Positions 37,986-48,022 of a stretch of 64,000 nt of DNA are shown here, piece after piece. Every line of letters begins with the position of its first letter. The stretch's first letter is position 1. A model generated the notes under the pieces. It saw only the letters and a list, made by a program, of their open reading frames with translations. It had not been told where the DNA came from and did no database searches. A program made the translations under genes and the position numbers. Source of the DNA: Erwinia_E haradaeae_B (GTDB taxonomy: Bacteria > Pseudomonadota > Gammaproteobacteria > Enterobacterales > Enterobacteriaceae); contig NZ_LR217730.1 in assembly GCF_900698985.1 (NCBI RefSeq), forward strand, positions 124,001 to 188,000. Direction: 5' to 3'.

Positions 37986-40163
37986 ATGATGCCTGTGAAT
38001 GCTTCTGACCTGTTATTGCATTTAAATAATCAACAACGTATAGCTGTATCTGCACCACGTGAAAATTTTTTAGTATTAGCGGGAGCTGGTAGCGGAAAAA
38101 CTCGTGTATTATCTTATCGCATTGCTTGGTTGATAGAAAAAGAAAAATTCTCTCCTCAATCAATTATTGCAGTTACATTTACCAATAAAGCAGCTAAGGA
38201 GCTTCGTGAGAGAGTAAGAGAATTAATTGGAACTCAGCAGAGTGATATGTGGATTGGTACTTTCCATGCTCTATCTCATCGTTTTTTATATTCTAACCAT
38301 ATACATGCTAACTTACCAAAAGATTTTCAGATCCTAGATTCTGATGATCAATTGCGTTTACTAACGTGTTTAATGAAGGGTATGAATATTGATCAAAAAA
38401 AGTGGGAACCTCGTCAAGGTGTCTGGTATATTAATGATAAGAAAGAAAAGGGCTTGCGCCCAGGTCAGTTAAAAAAATCTTTTTACCAGGTTGATCAGAT
38501 ATGGTTACGTATTTATGAGGTTTACCAGGAGGCTTGTGATCGTTCTGGGTTAGTAGATTTTGCTGAATTATTATTACGCGTTTGTGAATTGTGGCAGTGT
38601 AAAGCAGAAATTTTAAATAATTACCATAGACAGTTTACTAATATTTTAGTAGATGAGTTTCAAGATACTAATGCCCTTCAATATTCTTGGATTCGTGCGC
38701 TTTCTGGAGAAAAGAGTAAAGTAGTGATTGTTGGTGATGATGATCAATCAATTTATGGATGGCGAGGCGCACAAACAAAAAATATGCAGCAATTTTTTAA
38801 AGATTTTCCGTTAGCAAGTACCATACGTCTGGAGAGAAATTATCGCTCAACTTTAAATATTCTTAAAGCTGCAAATGCTTTAATATCTAATAATAATGAC
38901 CGTTTAGGTAAAGAACTTTGGACAAAGGCTTCTGATGGGGAGCCAATTCTGCTTTACTGCGCTTTAAATGCATTTGACGAAGCGCGTTTCGTAGTTAATT
39001 GTATTCAATCATGGGCAAAAGACAGAAAGTCTTTGCGTGATTGTGCTATATTATATCGTAATAATTCGCAGTCGCGAGAGGTAGAAGAGGCGTTAGTACA
39101 AAGAAATATTGCATATCAGATTTATAGTGGTATTCGGTTTTTTCAGAGAAAGGAAATAAAAGATTCTATCGCTTACTTACGCTTAATCGCTAATCGAAAT
39201 GATGATGTCGCTTTTGAACGTATTGTAAATACTCCTCGCCGAGGCATTGGCTTGCATACCCTTGAGATTCTTCGTCAAATATCATGTCAGCGTCAAATAA
39301 CATTATGGATGGCCTCTCTAGAATTATTAAACAATGAAGAATTGTCTGCTCATGTAGCTGCTTCTTCTTTAAAGCGTTTTATTCAATTAGTTGATTCTCT
39401 AGAAGCATTAACGACTCATATGCCATTGCATATGCAAACGGAGCGCATTCTTCAGGATTCTGGTCTGTGGCTTATGTATTCAAAAGAGAAAAACGAAAAA
39501 GGTCAAACACGTATTGAGAATTTAGAAGAATTAATAAATACCACCAGGCAGTATCACAGTCAGCACAATAAGGATACTGATCTTGTTTCTCTTAAGTCGT
39601 TTTTAGCTCAATCTGCACTAGATATAAATATAGAAGAGGACATTCAGAGTCAGGATTCTGTGCAGTTAATGACTATACATGCATCTAAAGGTCTTGAATT
39701 TACTCAGGTTTTTATTGTTGGAATGGAAGAGGGTATATTTCCTAGCCAGTTTGCTTTACAAGAAAGCCATAGGTTAGAGGAAGAGCGTCGGCTTGCTTAT
39801 GTCGGTGTTACCCGTGCAATGAAAAGACTTATATTGAGTTATGCAAAAAACCGACGCATTTATGGTAAGGAAGTATCTTATCCGCTTTCGCGTTTTGTAA
39901 AAGAAATACCAGATTTATGTATTAAAAAATTATATCATAATTCACAAGAAAAACAACTTCTAGAATATAAGAATAAGACAGCTAGAGGTGTTATGCATGA
40001 CAGTGGGTTTTCGATTGCTCAGAGGGTTCGACATGTAAAATTTGGTGAAGGAGTTATTATGCATATTACAGGTTACGGTGAACAGACGCGCTTGCAGATT
40101 GATTTTCGGAAGGAAGGGGTTAAATGGTTAGTTGCTATATATGCTATGCTAGAAATTAGGTAA
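37986..40163 (+). CDS. uvrD: DNA helicase II
   Basis: Superfamily 1A 3'-5' helicase for nucleotide-excision and mismatch repair. The product is 725 residues (E. coli 720). Motif I GAGSGKTR is near 32, motif Ia TFTNKAA, motif II VDEFQDTN near 221, motif III GDDDQSIYGWRGAQ near 247, motif IV RNYRST, motif V MTIHASKGLEFTQVF near 565 and motif VI VGVTRAMKRL near 605. The C-terminal tail is conserved to WLVAIYAMLEI, closer to UvrD than to Rep. Two ATGs at 37986 and 37989 are equivalent. Confidence 0.97.
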   Translation: MMPVNASDLLLHLNNQQRIAVSAPRENFLVLAGAGSGKTRVLSYRIAWLIEKEKFSPQSIIAVTFTNKAAKELRERVRELIGTQQSDMWIGTFHALSHRFLYSNHIHANLPKDFQILDSDDQLRLLTCLMKGMNIDQKKWEPRQGVWYINDKKEKGLRPGQLKKSFYQVDQIWLRIYEVYQEACDRSGLVDFAELLLRVCELWQCKAEILNNYHRQFTNILVDEFQDTNALQYSWIRALSGEKSKVVIVGDDDQSIYGWRGAQTKNMQQFFKDFPLASTIRLERNYRSTLNILKAANALISNNNDRLGKELWTKASDGEPILLYCALNAFDEARFVVNCIQSWAKDRKSLRDCAILYRNNSQSREVEEALVQRNIAYQIYSGIRFFQRKEIKDSIAYLRLIANRNDDVAFERIVNTPRRGIGLHTLEILRQISCQRQITLWMASLELLNNEELSAHVAASSLKRFIQLVDSLEALTTHMPLHMQTERILQDSGLWLMYSKEKNEKGQTRIENLEELINTTRQYHSQHNKDTDLVSLKSFLAQSALDINIEEDIQSQDSVQLMTIHASKGLEFTQVFIVGMEEGIFPSQFALQESHRLEEERRLAYVGVTRAMKRLILSYAKNRRIYGKEVSYPLSRFVKEIPDLCIKKLYHNSQEKQLLEYKNKTARGVMHDSGFSIAQRVRHVKFGEGVIMHITGYGEQTRLQIDFRKEGVKWLVAIYAMLEIR

Positions 40164-41666
40164 TTTGAAAGAGAGCGCCCGTTAATAATAGTTATTTAAT
40201 TTTTTTGTGATTATTAACAAAAAATTACTTTGAAGATAGTTATTGGATAATATTATGTGATATATATAATATAAATATATTTTTTCTTAAAATCTTGAAT
40301 ATGGGTCTCATTCGTATGATATACATAAAAAGGCTAAATATAGAAAAAAATTAAGAATAAGACATCAATTTTTATATTAAAACTATTTATATTAATTAAG
40401 AGAAACGGCAGAAAAATATCTTTACTCCTAATAAATACTATTATAGATAGCGATTGCATATAATAATTAATAAATAATATTTTTTTATTATCGCTATAGA
40501 GACGAGTGATTATTAATGATTTTAATATATTATCTTTTCTATAATAATAAAAATATTTACTTAGTTTAGATGTTATATTTCAGTGTTTCATTATATGTTA
40601 ATAAGCATATATGACTCTTACATTAGTTGATTGTTTTGGAGATTAGTGTGTTTATTTTGATTTTATAATGCTATATATATTTAATAGTTATATTTTTAGT
40701 TCATTAGATATTATAAAATATCTAACAATTATATTACATACAATATAATTGAGATTATTGAATAAAAAATAAAGTATTGCCTGTGTTTTTAAGGGATTTT
40801 TGTATTAAGTGTTATGTGAGTTTGTTCTTATAGATTGTGGGTAAGAGTTATAAAAATTCATTAATTAGATATTGATTGATCTATAAGAAATAAATAGCAG
40901 TAGAATTTATATTATTTGGATCAGTCTAATATGTTTTAGTTATCAAAGTAATACTATACCCTTTGTATATGGCACTATTGGCACGGTGCTCTGTTCGTGT
41001 AGATTATATGACAAAACTTATAGGTTGCCATATCTTTAATATTTTTCTATTGTTTATCAATTATTAAATATGAAAAATATATCACAGAAATGCAGTGTCG
41101 TCAGATTTATTATTTATTCGATCTAATTACATTATATTGAACGGGTTTTAGGATATAAATAATTATTGAGGTAAGATATTTTTACTAAGTATGTTTAATA
41201 GCCCATCTAATTTATAATGGAAGAATGCTCTATATCTAAAATAATTAATATGGATGTTATCTATAGTTTTTTAAGAGTATTGAAGGGATAGACTATGTAC
41301 AAGATAGAGACAGTTCATGTATTTGAAGATTGAAGTATTATAATTGCTATATATAGCAAATGCTCAGCATATTAAAATAGATAGGGACCCTAAGTGAGTT
41401 TTTTCTAAGAAAAAAAAATAACTTAGAAAACATTCCTGTATTAACATTAGAAAAAAATGAAGATTGAGGTTAATTGTTTTATGGAACTAACGTAAAAGGA
41501 ATTTTATAATAACAATCTTTTTTATAATTTTCTAATAGTATTTTCATATAGGTGTAATAAAGAATATATACTAGGTTTATTTTTTTATACTACAATGGAT
41601 TATTAATATTTTAGAGTAGTTATTACATGACTCTTTTTATAATTCATAATAGGTGGAAGAATAGTT
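40164..41666. other. 1.5-kb AT-rich spacer
   Basis: No open frame of gene length or RNA gene is recognisable between uvrD and ftsY. A nine-base perfect inverted repeat around an A-rich loop lies at 41401-41430. The lost N-terminal A domain of FtsY would have been encoded at the right edge, but no in-frame remnant continues upstream of 41667. Confidence 0.5.
41401..41430. repeat. inverted repeat with A-rich loop
   Basis: TTTTCTAAG (41401-41409) and CTTAGAAAA (41422-41430) are perfect reverse complements around a loop that includes nine consecutive As. There is no adjacent gene on either strand, so the role is unknown; a weak structure by chance is possible. Confidence 0.35.
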
Positions 41667-42626
41667 ATGCTAGATCATGAATATCCTCACAAAAAGAAAA
41701 GCTTGACAAAGATCAAATTCTATAATCGCTTAAAGTTTAGCTTAAAGCAGACACGTAGTTACTTGGTCGATGGGGTAATGAATTTATTGCGAGGAAAACC
41801 CATTGACAGTAATTTACTCACAACATTAGAGGATCAGTTGTTAATGGCTGATCTTGGTGTCGATACTACTCATCGCGTTATCAGTATTTTAAAAACTCAA
41901 ATAGATAACAAGAAGATTCACGATACAGAATCATTTTATTGCCAATTAAAAGCTAATTTATCTGAGATTTTATATAAAGTTGAGGTGCCTCTTGATATTT
42001 CAGGAAGGCTTCCATTTATTATTTTGATGATTGGTGTGAATGGTGTGGGGAAAACGACCACTATTGGGAAGTTAGCAAGAAAGTTTCGGAATGAAGGGAG
42101 GTCAGTGATGTTAGCTGCAGGGGACACCTTTCGTGCTGGAGCCATTGAGCAGTTGGAAGTGTGGGGAATACGTAATAATATTCCAGTCATAGCACAATCA
42201 ACTGGTTCAGATCCTGCTGCAGTAATTTTTGATGCAATACAATCTGCGAAGTCACGTCATATAGATGTCTTGATAGCAGATACTGCTGGACGGTTACAAA
42301 ATAAAGCATATCTTATGGCTGAGATCAAAAAAATCATTCGCGTTATGAAAAAATTAGACTGTAGTGCTCCTCATGAGGTTTTATTAATCATTGATGCTAG
42401 CACTGGACAGAATGCTATAAGTCAGACTAAATTTTTTCATGAAGCTATTGGCCTAACTGGAATTGCTTTAACTAAGTTAGATACAACAGCAAAAGGCGGT
42501 GTAATATTTTCAATAGCTGATAAATTTAATATTCCAATTCGGTATATTTCTTCTGGTGAAAATTTAGAAGATTTGCGTGTTTTTCAAGTAAGTTCTTTTA
42601 TAGATGCGATGTTTTCTCAAGAATAG
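41667..42626 (+). CDS. ftsY: signal recognition particle receptor FtsY, NG domain only
   Basis: SRP receptor GTPase that docks ribosome-SRP complexes at the membrane for co-translational insertion, upstream of YidC/SecYEG. 319 residues; E. coli FtsY is 497 and carries a ~200-residue acidic A domain, which is absent here. The N domain (about 1-110, ending in the ADLGVD region) and G domain are complete: P-loop GVNGVGKTT at 123-131, DTFRAGA near 152, DTAGR near 207 and TKLD near 271. GGAAG precedes the start. The ancestral partners ftsE and ftsX are not adjacent. Confidence 0.96.
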   Translation: MLDHEYPHKKKSLTKIKFYNRLKFSLKQTRSYLVDGVMNLLRGKPIDSNLLTTLEDQLLMADLGVDTTHRVISILKTQIDNKKIHDTESFYCQLKANLSEILYKVEVPLDISGRLPFIILMIGVNGVGKTTTIGKLARKFRNEGRSVMLAAGDTFRAGAIEQLEVWGIRNNIPVIAQSTGSDPAAVIFDAIQSAKSRHIDVLIADTAGRLQNKAYLMAEIKKIIRVMKKLDCSAPHEVLLIIDASTGQNAISQTKFFHEAIGLTGIALTKLDTTAKGGVIFSIADKFNIPIRYISSGENLEDLRVFQVSSFIDAMFSQE

Positions 42627-43115
42627 ACTTCATTCTGGATGAGGGGTTAGGAGTGATTGTTTTAGATTAATTATTATTTAGGAACCCCTATAGTGATATT
42701 TGTTCGGCTTTAATGCACGTTGTTACTAGAACTAATCTTTGTGTGTGAACATATATACAGTTTTTTTTCTAGAATAAACTGCATGTTTTTAAAAAACGTG
42801 TTTTGAAAAAATTCTTCTTTGTGTTCTTTTAATGTTTTGTGTTTTTTTAAAGAAATTTATTGTAATATAAAATAGTTATTAATTTTGTAAAACTAGCTTT
42901 CTAATTTAGAAAAACTATATATATTAGATTATGTTATTTACATATATTAGGTTATATATATGTAATAGAGTAACAAAGATAGTTTATATGTAGATATAGC
43001 TGGATTTTATGATCTGAATGAGTTCTATGCAAAAAATTATCTTAAATAGTACTTTAAGGTAATATTAAGAATAAAAAATGTATTATATCTATATTGTTTC
43101 TACAGAGAGAGTATA
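42627..43115. other. spacer between convergent ftsY and bamB
   Basis: About 490 AT-rich bases holding the ends of two converging transcripts. Apart from the weak fold at 42782-42804 nothing is recognisable. Confidence 0.45.
42782..42804 (+). terminator. possible terminator after ftsY
   Basis: CATGTTTTT and AAAAACGTG can fold back with almost no loop, followed by TTTT. It lies about 155 bases after the ftsY stop. The geometry is poor, so confidence is low. Confidence 0.25.
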
Positions 43116-44303
43116 TTAATACCTAATCGCATGAACTTTACCACCTTTCGATTGAATGATTAATAGCGGAGAGTCATTAGTAACTAGCGGTCTAGTCTGA
43201 AATCCTGTTTTGTCTAATTTTTGTTGAGATATAATACTGCCATTTATAGGATTTATCCAGTGAAGATAACCTTTATCATCACCTACAACTAGATATTTAT
43301 GGTATAGTATTGGTGGAGTAAGATGACGATATAGAAGGTTGCTTTGTTTCCAAATTTTAGCGCCATCTTTTTTATTCAGAGCTAATAAGCAATCATCTTG
43401 GTCGACTAAAAATATACGATTACCGTCAATGATCATATCATGCACAGAACCAATATGATGATGCCACAGAATGCGGCCAGATTTTACATCTAGTGCTGCC
43501 AGATCACCATTATATGCTAAAGCATATACTATTCCGTTTACAATTAAAGGGGTCATATCAACATCAGATAATTGCTGCACTCCAGTTATTTTTCTATGAT
43601 AAGCAATACGCTCTTGCCAGATAACTTGACCTTGATTCAGTAGAATTGCGCTTATGACGCCATCATCCCCCCCTATAATTGCTGCGCCGCATGTAGTGGC
43701 TGGAGAAGATTGGCCACGTAAACTCAATGTAGGAACCTCAAGGTGAACTGACCATTGTACTATACCATTAAACTGATCTAGCGCTTGCAGCATGCCGTTA
43801 GTAGTGTGTATTAGAACAAGATTATCACTTACTACTGGAGCAGACAACACTTCACCCATTACAGAAGTCTTCCAGGCAATTGACCCATCGTTACAATTTA
43901 GAGCAAATACTATAGCACGCTCGCTTCCAATATAGACATAATTACCATGAAGTGTCACCCCACCAGCCAGCAATGCTGGCTGTTTTTTAGAGAAAAAGTG
44001 CGGATGATCTGCAAGATTGATTCTCCACTTTTCTTTGCCGTTACTTGCATAAATAGCTTTTACTATACCATTGCGATCAGCAGCATAAAAAATGTTATCA
44101 GAATATCCTGGACGTAGACTAGAATAAAAGTGATTACTATTATTACTGATACTAATGCTCCAGACTCTATTCGGATTAAACTGGTTGTGTATTTTTGGTA
44201 ACACTGACATTTCTGCAGAATTATCTAAACCACCAAACCATGAGCACCCACTCAGTAAGGTGAGCAATATACAGTTTCTTACCAATAACTTAATAAATAT
44301 CAT
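43116..44303 (-). CDS. bamB: outer-membrane assembly lipoprotein BamB
   Basis: Lipoprotein of the BAM complex that helps BamA fold beta-barrels such as the porin at 22.3 kb. The product is 395 residues (E. coli 392). The lipobox LLSGC puts the lipidated cysteine at residue 20. The rest is an eight-bladed beta-propeller with PQQ-like repeats; recurring GxIxALxxxxGxxxW units are seen (ATNGMLQALDQFNG, YNGDLAALDVKSG, DDCLLALNKKDG). AAGGA precedes the start. The usual downstream neighbour der is absent. Confidence 0.96.
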   Translation of the reverse strand: MIFIKLLVRNCILLTLLSGCSWFGGLDNSAEMSVLPKIHNQFNPNRVWSISISNNSNHFYSSLRPGYSDNIFYAADRNGIVKAIYASNGKEKWRINLADHPHFFSKKQPALLAGGVTLHGNYVYIGSERAIVFALNCNDGSIAWKTSVMGEVLSAPVVSDNLVLIHTTNGMLQALDQFNGIVQWSVHLEVPTLSLRGQSSPATTCGAAIIGGDDGVISAILLNQGQVIWQERIAYHRKITGVQQLSDVDMTPLIVNGIVYALAYNGDLAALDVKSGRILWHHHIGSVHDMIIDGNRIFLVDQDDCLLALNKKDGAKIWKQSNLLYRHLTPPILYHKYLVVGDDKGYLHWINPINGSIISQQKLDKTGFQTRPLVTNDSPLLIIQSKGGKVHAIRY

Positions 44304-44621
44304 TACATTCCTTATTTTTTAGATACATTGGTGCTTTTTTAAAAAAGAAATTTTTCTTACATTTTATTGATATCTTTCTGCGTTGAAAGAGATTTTTTTC
44401 TATTATATATCAAATAAGATTATGAACTTTATTGGAGAAATGTATACAAACAGATTGCTGAAAGATAATCTGATTAACGAAAATATTACTTAATATCACT
44501 AGAGTTGATAGTTTGCTCTTTTATGTTATGAATATGTTATGTTTCAGTAATATATTACTAGAATATTATATAATTCTTTCATAAATCATAGACATCTCAC
44601 ATTTTGGTAGAGTTTAACATA
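44304..44621. other. spacer between sodA and bamB
   Basis: About 320 AT-rich bases holding the bamB promoter (minus strand) and the sodA 3' end. No terminator or gene is recognisable. Confidence 0.45.
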
Positions 44622-45239
44622 TTATACAGATTTTAAAAAATTTATGGATACTTGATCCCAGTTGACTATATTCCAGAATGCCTTAACATAATTTATTCGT
44701 TGGTTCTGATACTGCAGATAGTAAGCATGCTCCCAGACATCTAAGCCAAGGATTGGAGTTCCAGATGCACCGGAGATTAATTCTCCCATAAGGGGGTTAT
44801 CTTGATTAGCAGTAGATACAACTAATAGTTTATTGTTTTTATTGACCAACCATACCCAACCAGAGCCAAAATGGGAAGCTGCAGACTTTTCAAAGGTCTC
44901 TTTAAAATCATCGATGTTTCCGAAATCATTTTCGATAGCTTGTTTTAGGTTTCCTTTTAAATATGTATTAGGTTTTAAGATTTTCCAGAAAAAGCTATGA
45001 TTAGCATGCCCTCCGGCGTTATTTCGTAATATATTCCTTATATTATCAGGTAGTTGATCTAATGTAGAAATTAAATCTTCAACTGGCATATCTGAAAACT
45101 CAGTATCTATTAAAGCGGCATTAGCGTTATTAATATAAGTTTGATGATGTTTGGTATGATGGATGATCATGGTATTTTGATCAAAATAAGGTTCTAGCGC
45201 GTTATATGCATAAGGTAGATGTGGTAGTGTGTAATTCAT
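44622..45239 (-). CDS. sodA: superoxide dismutase, manganese type
   Basis: Disproportionates superoxide in the cytoplasm. The product is 205 residues (E. coli SodA 206). Metal ligands are seen in IHHTKHHQTY (His near 27), GGHANHSFFW (His near 81) and LDVWEHAYYL (Asp and His near 167 and 171). The GGHANHS segment and overall N-terminus MNYTLPHLPYAYNALEPYFD match MnSOD better than FeSOD (SodB). GGAG lies eight bases before the start. It is the only oxidative-stress enzyme in the window besides YggX. Confidence 0.95.
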   Translation of the reverse strand: MNYTLPHLPYAYNALEPYFDQNTMIIHHTKHHQTYINNANAALIDTEFSDMPVEDLISTLDQLPDNIRNILRNNAGGHANHSFFWKILKPNTYLKGNLKQAIENDFGNIDDFKETFEKSAASHFGSGWVWLVNKNNKLLVVSTANQDNPLMGELISGASGTPILGLDVWEHAYYLQYQNQRINYVKAFWNIVNWDQVSINFLKSV

Positions 45240-46138
45240 TTTAATATCTCCAGTTTATTTGGTGAAACATATTATAGCAGTAATTTTGACTAATATTTTA
45301 GTGATCGTCAGAAAAAACTTATATTTGATATTTATGCTAAAAAAGTAACACATTAAGAAAGTAATATTAAAGAAATATACATACAACACTAGTTCTAGCG
45401 TTTTACTCAATAAAAATAAAGTAAACAAAGTCTGTTATTAATTACTGCTATTATGAGTGATTTGTGTTTTAATTTGGTTTTTATTTAGAGAAGTATGCAT
45501 GAATCAATCTGTTATTAGTACTAAAAACAGTATAGTAAACTATATAATGAATAATGTAAAAAAAATGAAGCAGCTTTTTATTATTTGAGAAAATTTAAGT
45601 TAAGAATAGTACAAAATAATAATAATTAGACTACTTTGTGGTTCTGATCTGCATAATACACAAAATCTGCGTAATGACTAAAACGATCAATGATCAATGT
45701 AATTGATTAAATTATTAAAAGTCATAGGTTTTTATTATTTTAACTCTTAATTGTGGACTTAGTGTTTAGCTCACTATTATTATATCCTTAAATAATGTCT
45801 ATAATATATTTATATACATTGGATTTTAATATTCATATAACTATAATTGGGCTATATATGTTTTTTAATAATGGCTCTATAAAAATCTCTAAGTAAATAA
45901 ATTATAGCATAAATGAAATAAGTTTGGCAACTAGTTGGATTAGAAGCACGAGATGGTTCTAGTTTATCTTAAAGGCTTTTTGTTATACTACGTATACAGA
46001 TCTAAAGGGGAGATTTTGAGTTTTTAGCGATTGATTAAAAATATTATTGATTATCATGTAGTTTTTTTATATATCTTGCTTATTTAATGATCGTACTGAT
46101 TAATGTATTGATTAGCTTAATCACATGAAGGAATCGTC
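45240..46138. other. spacer between divergent sodA and ppa
   Basis: About 900 AT-rich bases that must hold the promoters for both genes. I see no Fur- or SoxR-type site I would defend and no open frame. Confidence 0.5.
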
Positions 46139-46696
46139 ATGAGTATAAAAAATGTGCCAGATGGTTATAATTTACCTGATGACATTTATGTCATTACGGA
46201 GATTCCAGCTTATTCATATCCTATAAAATATGAAGTTGATAAATTGACTGGGGTTTTGTTTGTAGATAGATTTGTAGCAACTACCATGTTTTATCCATGT
46301 AATTATGGTTATATAAATTACACTTTATCTGAAGATGGAGATCCAGTAGATGTATTAGTACCAACACCTTATCCACTTCATATAGGTTCAGTTATCCGTT
46401 GTCGTCCTGTGGGCATGCTGCAAATGACTGATGAATCAGGCCCAGATTCTAAAATAATTGCAGTTCCCGTGCAGCAGTTAAGCACAGAGTATGGACATAT
46501 TCAGGATGTGTGTGATTTATCAGAGCTATTACGTAATCAAATTCAACATTTCTTTGAACAGTACAAAGTTTTAGAAAGAGAAAAATGGGTTAAAGTAAAT
46601 AGCTGGAAAAATGTTACAGCTGCCAAGGATGAAATTCTTTCTTCTAGCAGGAGATTTCATGAAAAACATAAGTTAAGTGCTATTAATAATCTGTAG
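46139..46696 (+). CDS. ppa: inorganic pyrophosphatase (family I)
   Basis: Hydrolyses pyrophosphate from tRNA charging, nucleotide and polymer synthesis. The product is 185 residues (E. coli 176). The catalytic core is intact: KYEVDK, the YPCNYGYI stretch, the signature DGDPVDVLV near 66-74, and the later KWVKV segment. About nine extra residues extend the C-terminus. AAGGAA lies six bases before ATG 46139. The gene stands alone in its neighbourhood. Confidence 0.97.
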   Translation: MSIKNVPDGYNLPDDIYVITEIPAYSYPIKYEVDKLTGVLFVDRFVATTMFYPCNYGYINYTLSEDGDPVDVLVPTPYPLHIGSVIRCRPVGMLQMTDESGPDSKIIAVPVQQLSTEYGHIQDVCDLSELLRNQIQHFFEQYKVLEREKWVKVNSWKNVTAAKDEILSSSRRFHEKHKLSAINNL

Positions 46697-47163
46697 AGTT
46701 ATTCAGGCGTGGGTAATTTATTTCTATAATATTGTTAATGATATTTATCATACTGATGATGTACCTCGAGCCTTTAAAAATGATCCTTTTCTATATATTT
46801 AAATAATTTATATTTGAGTGATATTATTTATAACACAGTTTTTTATATGAAACATATATTGTTAAGCAAATATATTCTTTTAAATATTAAAAAGATCAAT
46901 CTCATGATCACTTATTTTATAATTTATTGTTTTTTTATAACATACTCTTTTAGTTTTAATTAATATTTTTTATTATTTTATTGTTTTGTATATTTTTTTA
47001 TATTTTTTATCTTTTTTCTGAATTGTATCTTAAATTGTATATTAATATGTTAGTTAAAAAAACTCTATTTTAATATTATTATTTTAGTATATTGTGAAGT
47101 AATTTTTATTACTTTCTAATTTTTTCTGGGTTTTTAGATTTAATTAAAAATGGAATGTTTATT
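46697..47163. other. AT-rich spacer between ppa and hinT
   Basis: About 470 bases of extreme T-rich sequence at 46.9-47.1 kb. No gene or clear terminator. Confidence 0.45.
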
Positions 47164-47529
47164 ATGGTCACAACAAATACTATTTTTAGTAAAATTATAA
47201 AACATGAAATAATAGCAGATATTATTTATCAGGATGCTTTGATTACAGCGTTTCGTGATACTTCTCCTTGTGCTCCAATACATATTTTAATCGTACCAAA
47301 TATTTTAATTCCAACACTTAATGATGTAGTTGATGACCATGCAGTTATGTTGGGGAGAATGATTATTTTAGCTTCTAAAATCGCTAAAGATGAGGGGATT
47401 GCAGAAGATGGGTATCGTGTAATTATTAATTGCAATAAACATGGAAGACAAGAGATATATCATCTGCACTTACATCTGATTGGAGGTTGTCTATTAGGGC
47501 CTATGTTAGTTTATAGAGATGTTAAGTAA
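47164..47529 (+). CDS. hinT: HIT-family purine nucleoside phosphoramidase
   Basis: Hydrolyses adenosine and guanosine phosphoramidates, including aminoacyl-adenylate by-products. About 121 residues (E. coli 119). The histidine triad reads HLHLHLIGG near 100-108, and ITAFRDTSPCAPIHILIVP and the GEDGYRVI-like segment (AEDGYRVIINCNKHG) are conserved. I prefer ATG 47164 because the TIFSKII segment then sits as in E. coli; ATG 47155 would add three residues. A GGA at 47152-47154 is the only Shine-Dalgarno candidate. Confidence 0.94.
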   Translation: MVTTNTIFSKIIKHEIIADIIYQDALITAFRDTSPCAPIHILIVPNILIPTLNDVVDDHAVMLGRMIILASKIAKDEGIAEDGYRVIINCNKHGRQEIYHLHLHLIGGCLLGPMLVYRDVK

Positions 47530-48022
47530 TAATTAAAAATAGGGTTTTATTTTATCTTTAATTGATGGAGATCATATAGTATAAATATATAATTATTTAT
47601 AATGAGAGTACCTAGTATGTATACAAAATAAGCGATTTTGATTTATAAATTATTTTTTTGTAAAATGATAAGAACTTTTCCATGAAAGATCTGTTATTTA
47701 AAAAGTGTATATGTGTATGTTACAATTGATTTGCACCAAATGGCAAAGATAACAACCTAAATCATAATATTACAGAGAAACACTTAATATGTTATTTTAA
47801 TAAAAATACCGGTTGAATTATGTTGAATTAAAATAATTAGATCACTGTGATTTTTTATATTTTGTGTATCCTAAGATTCTGAGTTTAATATGATATTGAT
47901 TATATATATGTCTTATTTATTAGGTTTAAATCACCTTAAATAGTAAATTTTATAAAATTTAGATATATAAAATGCTTGATTGTCAGTTGAGTTTTTTGTA
48001 AAGGTGTTTTTAATATATTATA
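47530..48022. other. spacer between convergent hinT and pta
   Basis: About 490 AT-rich bases. No gene, RNA or convincing terminator is visible. Confidence 0.45.
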
